Shown one piece after another: positions 48,725 through 59,886 of a DNA stretch of 64,000 nt. The DNA comes from Pseudevernia furfuracea (lineage: Eukaryota > Ascomycota > Lecanoromycetes > Lecanorales > Parmeliaceae), in NCBI GenBank assembly GCA_022315425.1, contig JAIUPT010000035.1, positions 682,001 to 746,000 of the forward strand, read 5' to 3'. The notes below the pieces were generated by a model. It worked only from the letters and a program-made list of their open reading frames with translations, had not been told where the DNA came from and searched no databases. Position 1 is the first letter of the stretch. Every line of letters starts with the position of its first letter. Position numbers and translations under genes: made by a program.

Positions 48725-50934
48725 TCAAATGTTCGGACTGAGTTGGTCGTACTGGACGCACGATTCCACCTGCTCCGCCGAAGCCTGCAGGTACTTGCGT
48801 ATCTCGAGGCCGACCCACACCTTGAGCATGGACGTGTCGCCCTCGCGGACGCTTTTGAGGAGGGAAGTGCCGCCGCCTTGGGCGCCGAGTTGACGGAGGA
48901 TGGGGAGGGCGCTGCGGAAAGCGTGTGAGTGAGTGAGTGAGTGAGTGAGCTGAGCTGAGCACACCAATGGAAAAGCATCGATTGACAGGAGGAGGAGAGT
49001 ACGCGCGGCTTACCTCTTGAACAGGTCGAGGTTGGGATCGAGACTTCTCCCGATCCCTTCGAGGAGGAGGATGCTGATGACCACGTTGACGAAGTCACCT
49101 TCCATCCGCACATGGTGGCCCCGGACCATGCTCAAGACTTCGTTCAGGACGTCGCCGATCTTGATATTGCCTAACGCGAAGGTCCTGCTCTTCACGCCGA
49201 GCACCAGGTGCTGCATCTTGAGCGCGAACACTTCTTCGTCGATCACGGCGTCTGGTTGCCGACATCGCTCTACCATCAAGCGACCAGCTCGGTAGCCGTC
49301 GAATTCAGCAACAGCTTTGAAAAGATCAAGGAAGTTCTTGCGATTCGTGGCATTCAAGGCTGTGACGAGACCTGTGTCGATGAAGATGAGCTGCGGACGA
49401 TAGCCTTCTCTGTCAATTTTCCTGAGCTCGGCCTTCCATTCTTCAGGATGGTGGCGGTGGGGGCGCAGTTTTTGGAGAACTTCTTCCGTGACGTCTGTAG
49501 AGTGGGCAGGAGAGTCTGATTGCTTCTGGCGGCCTAGAGACAGATTTATTTGTTCGGGTTTGTAGAAGCGCACCATGATGTTGCCTGGGTGGAGATCTGC
49601 ATGGACGAAGTTGTCTATTAGCAGCATATGCAAGAAAGCATCAAGACCTTCATCTGCTATTTCTTGCTGGAAGACACCACCCCCATCCTCGAGGAAGGCT
49701 GCAAGGGGTATTCCTTGGGCAAATTCTTCTACCAAAACTTGACGAGTTGAATGCTCCGCGTAGGGGAAGGGAAACCATGCTGTAGTTCGGTCCTTGAATT
49801 TCTTGCGGAACATGATCAGATTTGCGGATTCGATGCGGAGATCGAGTTGCAAGCGCATCATTTCACCGAATTGTTCTACCTCGTCAGGCAGTGAGAGCCA
49901 TTCCATTGTTGGGATTGCGTTGAGAACCGCAGCGAAGATACCCATGATTCGAAGATCTCGTCGCACCATCCTTTCAACTTTTGGGTGGAGCACTTTGATT
50001 GCCACGTAGGATGATGGCGTCCTTTGTGGTGTAGACTTTACCAACATGTCTACGTTCTTCTTCACCCGCTGACTGATGTTACGTTGCTGTGGTTCTAGAT
50101 CCGTATCACCCGGAGTTGTAAATTCTGGCTTCAGCTTCGCCTTGTAGACCTGTGCTATTGCTCCGACTCCGAGGGGCTTCTCTTCAAACTCGTCGAAGAT
50201 TTCCTCAAACGGCCGGTTGTCGAAGGCTCTGACTATTGTCTGCTTCGTATACTTCAAGGAGTGCGCTGGAGCGTTGGAGTGGAGAGAGGACATGGTGTTG
50301 CACATTTCTTGAGGGAAGATGTCTGATCTGGAAGCTGCCCATTGACCGAGCTAGACGTACATAGATCAGCTGGGAAGCCTTGCTCTGCTCGAACCGTACG
50401 GGCTACCTTGATGAAAGCTGGACCTGCCCGCTCCATTGACCGCACCAAGAAGGAGTACCACCAAAGGGTGCCAGAGCGCTCGTTGTCACGGGTTTTTTGC
50501 CTTCTACCTAGCCAAATCAAGGGCATAGTCCCTATTACAGGCACGAATATGATGACAAGGTGCAGGAACCGGAAAGTTGTCGCTATTGGCTCCACGATTA
50601 ATGTATCCACGAAGAGGTAAATTGCTTTCCATACTCTTCTGAGACCATGCACATCTTCTGGTATTTCTTTTGCGATCTCTGCCCTCGAGGCCTCCAGCAT
50701 GTGTTCCTCTGGTGTCTTGCCATCTCCAGTGTCCTCCTCACTCAATGCCACAAAAGCGGCAGGGGACAATAAGCTCCATTTGAGTATCCTACCTCTTGGC
50801 GGTTTTGGAGGTCTATGGAACACAGGCCACGGTTTGGGTATCGAGTAATGCCTTTCATGGCGCGCAATGGATGCTATGAGACGGTGGGGTTTTTGGCGAA
50901 GGCATAGTCGGCCAAGCGCAAAGGCTGTTCGCAT
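48725..50934 (-). CDS. UbiB/ABC1 (ADCK)-family protein, probably mitochondrial (ADCK2/Cqd1 type)
   Basis: Exons 50934-50407, 50350-49014 and 48911-48725 encode 683 residues. The basic N-terminus (residues 1 to about 35) suits a mitochondrial presequence, and two hydrophobic spans follow (FRFLHLVIIFVPVIG). Family motifs are the KxGQ element FIKLGQWAASRSDIFP, GVGAIAQVYKAKL (in place of the usual Ala-rich loop), VAIKVLHP, HADLHPGN, and the metal-binding IDTG, separated by a long insert. Such proteins are atypical kinase-like ATPases that influence coenzyme Q and lipid traffic in mitochondria. The long insert between HADLHPGN and DTG resembles ADCK2/yeast Cqd1, so I lean to that subgroup. Intron 2 carries a (GAGT)n run. 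Confidence 0.88.
48924..48950 (+). repeat. (GAGT)n microsatellite inside an intron
   Basis: About six tandem GAGT units lie in the 102-nt second intron of the ABC1-family gene (48912-49013). They lie close to its acceptor and read as a CACT run on the transcribed strand. Confidence 0.9.
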
Positions 50935-51199
50935 CGTAGAGTACCAACACCTCCCTCAATTGTCATCGGACTAGGTCGTACGTCGCGGAATCCATGTAGA
51001 TATAGTTGAGGAATGAAGCTTAGGGAAATCGCAAAGCGGACGTCATTTTGCCCGCAAATCCATCGCCTCCAACCTCCTTCCTTCATTTTACACCAAAACG
51101 CTTTCCACGCCACGACACTGTACGCTTTGCGCAGAGTGCTGTAGGTAATAAAACCACACCGGCGTTGAGTACTGAAGTTGCTTCGGGGGACAGGTCGAG
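50935..51199. promoter_or_regulatory. Bidirectional promoter between the ABC1-family and heme-lyase genes
   Basis: The 265 bp between divergent start codons (50934 minus, 51200 plus) hold no gene. Both products act in mitochondria, so shared regulation is plausible but unproven. Confidence 0.55.
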
Positions 51200-52235
51200 A
51201 TGGGGTGGTTTTGGGCAGACACCGCAACGCCCCCGAGACCGCTCGCGCCTCATCCTCTACACAGCTCAGATGCCGCTCCCCCAGTAAGCTATACCTGGAC
51301 ATGGCTTCAGGAAACATGGCTGACAGCTCAAGCCTGGATGCCCCATGCACAAAGCCCCCTCGATCTCTCCATTCCCTCCCCAAAACTCGCCACAGTCGCC
51401 AGCAGACGGCTCCTCATGCCCTGTCGCCTCTCCCACCGCGCCCCTCTCGTCTTCCACGCCCCAACCGTCGACTCTCTCGAAATTAAACCCTCTGAATTAT
51501 ATGCCGTCAAATCTGTCCCAATCCCGCTCCACCAATCAGACAATTGCTCTCCCAACCTCCCGCGCCACATCATCCATTCCCCGAGGCGATGCAGAAGCGA
51601 ACTGGGAATATCCTTCCCCGCAACAAATGTACAATGCCATGCTACGGAAAGGCTACGATGACACGCCCGAAGATGCCGTGGAGAGCATGGTGGCGGTACA
51701 CAATTTCCTGAATGAGGGGGCTTGGGCGGAAATTGAAGGATGGGAAGCAAGGTTCAGCAGAGGTTTAGGCTACGGATGGCAGGCCTGCAGCAGAGGGGAG
51801 GAGGGCTTCCAAGAGATGCCGCAATGGAAAGGAGACCGGCCCAGATTGATGCGATTCATGGGGAGACCGGGGGATCTGACGCCCAAGGCCAGGATGCTCG
51901 ACGTGCTAGGGAGGGTGTGGCCTTCGAAGTTTGCGTAAGCATCGCTATCTTCAGATCATGGCTTTTGCTGACGAGGCGGGTGTAGGAGCGAGCCACCGTT
52001 TGATCGTCATGATTGGTATGTGCAAAGAATGACCCCGGAAGGGCAGACAAGGGAGATCAGATATGTGATTGATTATTACTCTGGTCCGCCTGAACCAACA
52101 GGAGAGCCGGTGTTCTATTTGGACGTGAGACCGGCGGTGGATGGACCCACCGCGGCGGCTGAGCGTATGCTGAGGTGGGGCGGGGATGTTTGGCACCGGG
52201 CGAGCGGTGCGAAAGCCAGGGAAAATGCATCATGA
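51200..52235 (+). CDS. Holocytochrome c synthase (cytochrome c/c1 heme lyase)
   Basis: Exons 51200-51283, 51396-51934 and 51986-52235 (introns of 112 and 51 nt) encode 290 residues. The N-terminus MGWFWADT is typical of fungal heme lyases. A heme-regulatory CPV motif occurs at Cys36. The core shows WEYPSPQQMYNAMLRKGY, VHNFLNEGAWAEI, RPRLMRFMGRPGDLTPKAR and DRHDWYVQR, the family's conserved blocks around the heme-binding His residues. The enzyme attaches heme covalently to apocytochrome c or c1 in the mitochondrial intermembrane space. Whether it prefers cytochrome c (CYC3 type) or c1 (CYT2 type) I cannot decide. Confidence 0.93.
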
Positions 52236-52828
52236 GAATTGGGGCTATAGGATTTGGGGGTTTGGGCTGATCCAAGGCGTTTGATATGCAACATGGATTG
52301 CGCGCTGCATGAATAGTCTTGGTGCTTCTCTACTCTAGCTGACCTTGTGCCCGCAATGTAATTGAATATACTCCGTACCTAATGCCAAAAATCTTGGCTC
52401 ATCGCTGTTTCGATACTCGGGAAGAGGCTAACGAATAATACAGCAAGCTTATGCCTTAGGTCTTGCTTGCTAGAGCGCTAGGCGGGCTCGCGGGGCGACC
52501 CTGACTTTATGTTTCCGATTCCACGAAGCCACTTGCGAGGATGGGTCGGAAAATGTACGGGTATAAAAGTCAGACAGATAAAAAGAAAAACCAAGGTTCC
52601 GATATGAACGCTCTCATCTCTACCTGAGGAAGGTTTTGTGGAGACTAAAATGGAAGGGCGCTATGAATGGATCAGACTGTTTGGTTATACGTGCATGGCC
52701 CCCATGTGCAGTATGTATGCTTTGGAGCAATTATCGTTGTCTCGACGTGCGCAGGGTCTTCGTACACTGCCGGCGAGTGTGGATGACACACTCAATTGGA
52801 AGTCGGTCGTTTCACACGTCTGATAGCA

Positions 52829-52872
<44 letters not shown>

Positions 52873-52906
52873 TAATATATGTATTATATTCTTTGAAATG
52901 CTGTGT
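52236..52906. other. Spacer with (CA)n microsatellite
   Basis: No gene supported; contains a CA run next to the 3' end of the membrane-protein gene. Confidence 0.5.
52829..52869 (+). repeat. (CA)n microsatellite
   Basis: About twenty uninterrupted CA units just downstream of the stop codon of the minus-strand membrane-protein gene (52907). Confidence 0.97.
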
Positions 52907-54245
52907 CTAGTTATGTGGTAGATACTGCGTCCAGTCCACAGTGGCGAATGCACTGACTGGCAAGGATCGCAAACCGATTACGTTTTCAATCAGTACATAT
53001 GCCCGAGCAACGATGTATAAAGCATTGCACAATGCAACCTGTAAGGCCATTGGTGGCGCAGGCTCTCGAGTCAAAGTAGAGGGCGTCCTTCGAAGTACGG
53101 TAGTACGGTGGTGAGGCAAATTTGGCCTGCCTAACGTTTTTCCTGTAGGACCAGCTGGCTCTTTCTTGTCTTTCTTCCTTATGATATTCAGGTCGATATA
53201 GAAGAAGAACGCGCCACCGAAGAAAGCGTAACCCAGCGTCATGACACTTGCAACGCGCCACAGTATGCGCTCTGTGCGAGACGGAAAGTATGTGTTCCAA
53301 GCGCCAAGGAAGATTGCACTGTATAGTATGACGAAGCAGAAAGCGCAGATGACCATGTGTGGCATTGATAGGGCAGGAAAATTGTCGCTCCGCAGCCTGT
53401 CCACCGGTCGAGCTTTTGAGATTTTGACGAACCAAAACCTGAGAAGTCGTTTGTAGGTCCGTACTTCGTGCATCCAGTATACGCTGCAGAACCAGGGTTC
53501 AGGATTGAGAAAGTCTAGCGGCGTATGTGTGTAATCTTCGGGTGAGGTAATGCCAGCCTTGACCAGGATATCGGCGACGGGTATCTTTGAGTCCAGAATG
53601 ACTGGTCTTGTTATGCCCTGTGGCTTGTGTTTCCAGAAAAACGACGTACCGACATCTGCGAAAATGAATGCGAGCGTTGTGATTTCGAGCGTAGTGATCG
53701 CGAGATGCTGAGAAAACCTCGCAATGGTGCTGGCACCGAATATCAAAGCTTGGAGTACTGTAAGTAAACGAGCTAGCCCATCTCTCTTGTTTTTGTCGTC
53801 TATGTCGGCCTCATCTATCGTAGGACAACCAACATAACCTTCAGAGACGAGGAAGTATAGTTGCTCGGCATGGATTGGAAACGGATCCTCGTAGTCGACC
53901 GCCCGTAGAAGATAACCCCCCATATCCGCAAAGAATGCTTGTCTCATTGTCCACTTCCTTCTTTGACAACTCGGCGGCGTTGAACTTTTTCACTGATCGA
54001 CGGGCTGACTCCCACTGGCCCATCGCCAGGAGTATCAGGAACTCTGGCCCAAGAATGCCGATACAAGCGACGAACAATTTTTCTCGGAAATGATCGAAGC
54101 GTTTGCCCTTCAGAGATGGCACGTTGACGCAGACGGATGTCCAGCAGCAGAGGAAAATCGTAAGAACGCAAGCACATATTATGTCCAATGTACCTCGGCC
54201 GTTGACCTGTGGGGTCCAACCTTGGGTGGTCTCATTCTGGGCCAT
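52907..54245 (-). CDS. Multi-pass fungal membrane protein, frame change near 53950
   Basis: From 54245 (MAQNETTQGW) the frame has two or three hydrophobic spans (TLDIICACVLTIFLCCW; LFVACIGILGPEFLILLAMG) and ends its coherent text around residue 90 (WESARRSVKKF). The next recognisable block (WTMRQAFFADMGGYLL, from about 53957) lies in another frame and runs on to the stop at 52907 with several spans. The two blocks belong to one family: uncharacterised fungal membrane proteins with an FFADMGG-like motif. A 49-nt intron (donor GTCAGC, acceptor CAAAG) would join them but would remove SARRSVKKF. A true 1-nt frameshift is the alternative. The start is uncertain, because frames upstream to 54493 are open and may hold a further exon. 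Function unknown. Confidence 0.65.
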
Positions 54246-55471
54246 CCGCAGACGCAGAGAGCAGACTCGGACCAATGTATTTCATGTAATAGTTATGATC
54301 AAAGATATAGAATGGAGAGGAACGCTGGAGGAAAACCGAAAAAAGCAAATTCGTCAGCGTCGAAGGCGTAAAATTCAATGGTGGCGGAGGCCTTACGGTG
54401 CTCAGCCTCACTCGTGCAAACTTCAAAGATGGTGTGTGATGACTGAAGAATAGCAAGGAAAATGCGCTGAGCGGGCATACCCTCGTGTTTCATATAAGCG
54501 ATTGGACGGGGTTCAGCTTTTCGTCTCTCACTGACATATCTGTGCCACTAAAATAGAAGCAAAGATCAGGGAAATGCTTTCCGTACGGGGATGGTCGCGA
54601 TCCCGTATTTGATAGGCATCACCACGAAGCATTTCTGACTGAAATTGTCTCCCGTGCAAAACCCTAGGCGGATTGATCAGCTCCCGTAATGGCGAGGTGC
54701 GTGCATGACTTACACATCAGTAGATATATCCACAGATCATATCAGTCAATGGATGGAGAATGGCAAGCACACCAATTCACCCTATTGAGAAGAATGAGCC
54801 GTAGGGTTATTTTGAAATTTGGCATGGCTTGGACAGTGCATTAGTGCTGACTATCGAATGTGCGGGCACTACCCGGGGTGTGACAGATGACGGAAACCAA
54901 TGCAGTATCTCTACTATTTGCATCCTGCATGTTGCGGTAAAGTTGAAAGCAAAAACTGCATTGAAAATTTACCTCAAGACATTGTGGTGGCTAGACATAG
55001 GTTGTGTATAGGAGATACTGGTGTCTCTACCAATACTCGTGTTTCATTGATCTGAATCATCGAGTGAGTAGATTAACTTGAGGTTCTTCGACAATTCCAC
55101 AGCGGAGAAATTTGCCAGAAGGGTTTCGCTTTATGATTCAAAAACCTCGAGGATAGTAAGACTTCTTACCGCGAAAATCAATTCGTAGAGAGTACCTTAG
55201 GTTGGTATATTCCAGTTGTTACTTGTTAGGATCCGCAGGACCCGCGAGCTTTCCGGGCACTCGTTAGGCTGCATCCCGCTCCCGTACCTTAGCTGTACAT
55301 TATTCATACCTTAGTGTTCTAGTATCGTCATTTACCTCATCCCCAGATTATAAATTACAACAAAGCTTCTAAGCCTTAACCATTCCCATCTGTGACCTTG
55401 CAATTTTCTTTGTTAGACAATATCTGCACCAGCACCCTCTATCTTATTGTTTCACGAAATCTGAAGTGACA
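54246..55471. other. Intergenic region
   Basis: Divergent promoter region of the membrane-protein gene and the Med27-like gene, AT-rich in places. No other gene seen. Confidence 0.45.
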
Positions 55472-56497
55472 ATGGCTACAAACGAACAAGCACTCGATCA
55501 GGTTCCACCGCTTGAAATGGAGCTGGACGAAGCCAGCATCATGTCCTCCCTCACCCGCCTGCAGGAGTTGCATGTTTCCGTATGGCATTACTTACCTCTC
55601 AAGACCAAATTGAGCACACATTGCTGATTGCATGTCCTGCAGCTTCGTAACCTTCGCGAAACAATCCCCAAAGTCATGGATTCCGTCCTTGTCGACCCAC
55701 CCTCTCCAGACCAGCTACACCAGAATTTTTCCCAAGCAGCGAACGGTGCCGCCCAAGCCATTAAGCATTTCACACAACTGGTGGAAGATAGCAGGACCAG
55801 AGAGGTGATGGCGGAGGCCAAAAAGAGCAGGACGAGGAACGGCGAAGGCATCACAGGGTGGAAGGTCACAGAACATGAGGATTGGCTCGATGTCAAACAG
55901 GAGGATGGCAATGACGATGTTGATAATGAGGACGAAGGTACCGCCGAGGCTGGTGACGGTCCCAGCGTGAAAGACGTAAACATGGCGCTGGACAAGTTTC
56001 GTTCCGCTCACGTGGGCGTTGAGGCTTCATTGAACGAGGATTCAAGGACGGTGACTGTAGGTTGTTTGCATGCTTTCGTACGGGTTACGCTGAAACGTGC
56101 AAGCTCTATCTACCTCCTCCAGCACACATCAATTTCCAGATTCAGCTCAGTACCACGCCCGAAGGCCACAACAATTACGACGTTGACAGCAAAGATAAAT
56201 CAAATCTTCACAGAGCAGTCCTTGAGACAATTAGAGCACGGCCTAGACCAAATGATTTCAATTATCTTCTCGTACGTCTGAATTAGCGGCTAAATATCCA
56301 TGCCATGCCATGCTAACCAGATTCCCAAGGAAATGTTGGCTTCGTACTTGGACATCAAATCAAGACCTTGCATGAATTGTTCCCGGCTGCTCGACCGCAA
56401 TGCTCAGTTCCCGATCATCAGATCAAGAAAAAGGACCAAGCAATCTGATGGCCGATTTGCAAACCAGTGGCTGGCCTTGCACACAGCATGCACCTGA
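55472..56497 (+). CDS. Mediator subunit 27-like protein
   Basis: Four exons (55472-55579, 55643-56056, 56104-56271, 56321-56497), with introns of 63, 47 and 49 nt, all phase 0, encode 288 residues. The N-terminal half is helical (LEMELDEASIMSSLTRLQEL, PSPDQLHQNF, GAAQAIKHFTQLVED). An acidic linker follows (about residues 115-145). The C-terminus has a possible zinc knuckle (PCMNCSRLLDRNAQFP) and a final ALHTAC, the arrangement of the Med27 tail domain. Mediator links activators to RNA polymerase II. The C-terminal pattern gives the family; overall similarity is modest, so this is a probable assignment. Its 3' end is 46 bp from the convergent gene. Confidence 0.75.
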
Positions 56498-56543
56498 GCC
56501 TACTCGTCGGACACGCTATTTGGGGGTGCCCATAGCCACAGCC

Positions 56544-57062
56544 TCAGCGGCCAACCAAATCCAACCTTCCATTCGCTCTCCGTATCTGGACTGGATGATA
56601 GGGTTTGGTCCTGGACCATTCAACACCACTCCAGACACTGTCATTAGGCTTGCGGTATCTCCGAGTCTTGAAGTCGTACTTCGTGTCACAATCTCTGCGT
56701 TGAGAATCAAACACACCAAGGAACTCCTCGTCCTGCCGAAAAGGTTTGCCACCATTGCGCCAGCGAATGTTATCGCTGTCAGGATCCTGGTGCCCCGGCG
56801 TCTTCCAATTACTCCAAATAGGTCGCTCAGGTTGACGAGTATTCTGTTCTGCGACGTAGATGTCGGGGCCTTTGTTGGTGAAGATGTCTTTCCATCTGCC
56901 CCAGACACCTCGATGCTTGTCGTTCGGCCATACGTGTTGCCATCTGTTGTCTTGCCTCCACGAGCTGGTTGGCCGTTTTGGTGGTCGACCGGTACTCCCT
57001 GGTGGGTCCATGTAGGATGAATCGCTCGAGTTTGGCCGTCGAGGGCGGCGCCTGCTGTCCAT
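56544..57062 (-). CDS. Small basic hypothetical protein
   Basis: A single frame of 172 residues with a biased Arg/Asp/Asn/Trp-rich composition (MDSRRRPRRPNSSDSSY, NIRWRNGGKPFRQDEE, RRDCDTKYDFKTRRYRKPND). Repeated tryptophans spaced along a polar chain suggest a real, perhaps disordered or nucleic-acid-binding protein. It converges with the Med27-like gene. No family recognised. The opposite strand also has an open frame of similar length over part of this region. Confidence 0.5.
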   Translation of the reverse strand: MDSRRRPRRPNSSDSSYMDPPGSTGRPPKRPTSSWRQDNRWQHVWPNDKHRGVWGRWKDIFTNKGPDIYVAEQNTRQPERPIWSNWKTPGHQDPDSDNIRWRNGGKPFRQDEEFLGVFDSQRRDCDTKYDFKTRRYRKPNDSVWSGVEWSRTKPYHPVQIRRANGRLDLVGR

Positions 57063-57938
57063 GCTTTCTAGGGAGAGGGATGGAATATCTGAAGTGCGAT
57101 GGTGGCAGATGCGGCGGCTTTAAAACCTTCAACTTTGATTTAAACAAACATTGCTTTACTCAACAGTCTGTCCTCCTGATGTTTAGACGAAATTCAAGAC
57201 AAACTTCTGAGTCAAGCAGCTTCGGTACCTGGGCTCAGGCGTACAGCCAGGCAGCGCTTTCTCGCAAGTTATCGAAGTTTGCCCGAAACACGAAAACGAG
57301 ACTCGGGTGAGCTCCGGAGAGGTGACTTGAGGCCACAGTCATTTGCTGTGTTGTTTATCGTCACTTTGGTACAGTCAGGCAAACTCGGGAGCAACGCCCG
57401 AAGAAACCGATTCCTTTGTTATTTGTGCATGGTAGATTGGAAGATTTAACGTTGATGAAATGTGCCGGGACCTAAAGTACCTTGGATTTATATGAAAAAG
57501 TGCTAAGTAACAAGAGCTTCAATGCTCAAACAAGACCCTCCTTAGCCTCAATGTGCGCGTTATGAACTCTTGTTGGTAAACAGACTCTGTAGCTTCAGAT
57601 GGCAGCACTTCCAAGAGGAAAAAAATGCGCTCTAGAGTAGCCACAACGAAGATCGATGATGTTACGAGACACTCCTCCTACCTGCGTGCCCAGCAACATG
57701 CTCCGTCTTCGGATCGTTTGATGACAACATCCTCATTCGACGAAACCCCCACCACTCACCAGATCTTCTATCCTCATAGTCTCACCTCACTATCCCCATC
57801 AGACCATCCACTCCCTCACCGCCCATTGACCCATCCCATCCCCCTTCAGTAAGAACCCTCCCACAATATTAACCGGTAAGCGAGGCGTTTTCAACTCGTC
57901 CCATCGAGCAATTCGCCACATTGCACACAACTTAACAC

Positions 57939-57986
57939 GTATGTATGTATGTATGTATGTATGTATATATGTATGTATGTATGTAC
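57939..57986 (+). repeat. (GTAT)n microsatellite
   Basis: About eleven GTAT units with one TATATAT interruption in the middle. Confidence 0.95.
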
Positions 57987-58603
57987 GATAGCTAGCTCAT
58001 TGCCCGAGCTCCTCCAAGCTCAACCTTCACCCAAAAAACCCATCCATCCATCACCTTTATCCCGTCGCTCCAAGACCTCCCTCAACAATGAATGCCTCAC
58101 GCTCCGAACGACAACCCTCCTCCTCCTCCTCCTCCTCCTCCGCCACAGCCGCCAACGCAGAAAGCCCACCAAGCAAGTCCAACACCAACCACGGCCGCGC
58201 TCGCCTCAAAATTGCGTACCCGAGCGAGCGGAGGCCATTCGTAACTTTGGGGTTTTTCGACCCGGCCCGGGGGCGACCGGATGAAAGAGAGAGAGAGAGA
58301 GAGGTTTGCGCAGAAGCTGCTGCTGCTTATGGTTCAGTTGGGACACTTGGGGTGGGTTTTTTTTTCTTTTTTTTTTCTTTTTTTCGAACGGGCGGTTTGA
58401 ATCGGTTGGTGGATTCCAGGTGGCATGCCGGGGTTACTACTTATGAACGGGGGAGATTCCCTGCCGGCGGCGATGGAGGGGAATGGTTTCTTGGCTCTTT
58501 TTGTATCCTCTCTCTGTCGGAGTATGGTTCGGATTCGGGCTCGAGCTCGAGCCGGTTTCTCTAGTCTTGGTTCGTTCGGTGGCAGGCGAGCGAGGGGAGA
58601 GGG

Positions 58604-58604
<1 letters not shown>

Positions 58605-58646
<42 letters not shown>
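58605..58646 (+). repeat. (GA)n microsatellite
   Basis: About twenty GA units preceded by a G-rich stretch. A second, shorter GA run lies at about 58285-58302. Confidence 0.95.
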
Positions 58647-58647
<1 letters not shown>

Positions 58648-59886
58648 AAACTGCAGAAGATGCTGCTGCTTGATGGGAACAGCGGACCTCGCACGGCAAG
58701 ATAGACTGGGTCGTTGTACATGGAAGCATAAGCTTTTGCCTGGGCTGCTAGTATCATAAAAAGCTTCCAAAAAAGTAAGGGCTGCTCTTTCAAGGCGCTC
58801 TTCTGGCTTCTGTCTCGCACCCCACATTGATTGTATCATCCATGACTGTGTAGTAGGTTTTGCTGAATTAGTGGTGTCTACATGGCTTGAAGTGCAGGTC
58901 GAAAGTGCTTGATGATTTCGGAAGGCAGGAATCTTCGAGAGAGTATCCCCAAAGCGGGATACCAGGCATAGGAAAATATACACAGAGATTATTGGGAGCA
59001 TTGTAGAAGTAGCAGAACACGCTGCTGGAGCATCGACTGTCTCGCACGAGATCAAGATGGTGGTGTTGTGTGAAAAGGGGGTGGCAAATCGCCAAGCGAG
59101 CCGGCAGGATTCTGTATCAACACCACGTTGTTGAAGGTGATATAGCACCAGAACGCTTAAATTGAGGGGAGGAAAAAAAGAGCAAAATATGGAGACATAT
59201 GCCTACTTCTCTTCCCCAAGTTTTGCACTAGCTAGAGATTGTGGAAGTGCCGTGAGCCAAAGAGTGTCCGTGAATCTCCAGCGGAAGAGGAGTTAGCTCG
59301 TGTATCTTTGGAGTAACCAGACACTCAGATCCCCCACACAGCTTCGCAGCACCAACAACGCTCATCAAAAAGATGAAAAAAAGGAAGAAAGAGATGAAAA
59401 GACAGAAAAAAAATACTTCTGCGTAAAGCAGAGATGTGTTCCAAAGATTTTTCGCCTTCTTCTTGGTTTATATTACATACCAGGTCAGCGTCGAACAGAG
59501 CTCGGCAGCGCTATAGGCAGTGCAAGACGCTAGCATGTGTGCCAGAGCTCCCCCAACATTGCCGGCCAAGGCTACTCATTAATAGATTAATTCCTATTTT
59601 AATAGATAAACACAAAATATTCGAATCATCAGGAGTACTCCCAGCACATCACCGATAAAGAGCCTTACCTTCTCAACGCGTCAGTAGCAACACTCCACAC
59701 GTCGTAATCGCCGTACTTTCACACAAAGTTCTTCAATGCCTGTCAACATCCTGCTGGCCTATCTCCAGTCAACATCAACGAATATCTCTCCGCAACCGCG
59801 TCGCCATAAGAGCTCTTACCTTCTACATCGCGCCTCTCAGAAACCTTCTCCTCGACCACGACACCGCTCCTTCCACTTGGCCTCTC

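Larger units (their letters stand above)
57063..59886. other. Repeat-rich intergenic region
   Basis: No gene supported. It holds GTAT (57939-57986), TCC (about 58121-58142) and GA (58605-58646) microsatellites and poly-T runs. Long frames at 58088-58564 and 58561-59148 are shaped by these repeats and show no motif. A minus-strand patch near 58790-58860 (MWGARQKPEERLERAALTFL) looks protein-like but has no support beyond composition. Confidence 0.5.

Noticed and set aside
58088..59148. Frames of 158 and 195 codons on opposite strands
   Set aside because: Shaped by TCC, GA and T repeats; only a short protein-like patch without family support.
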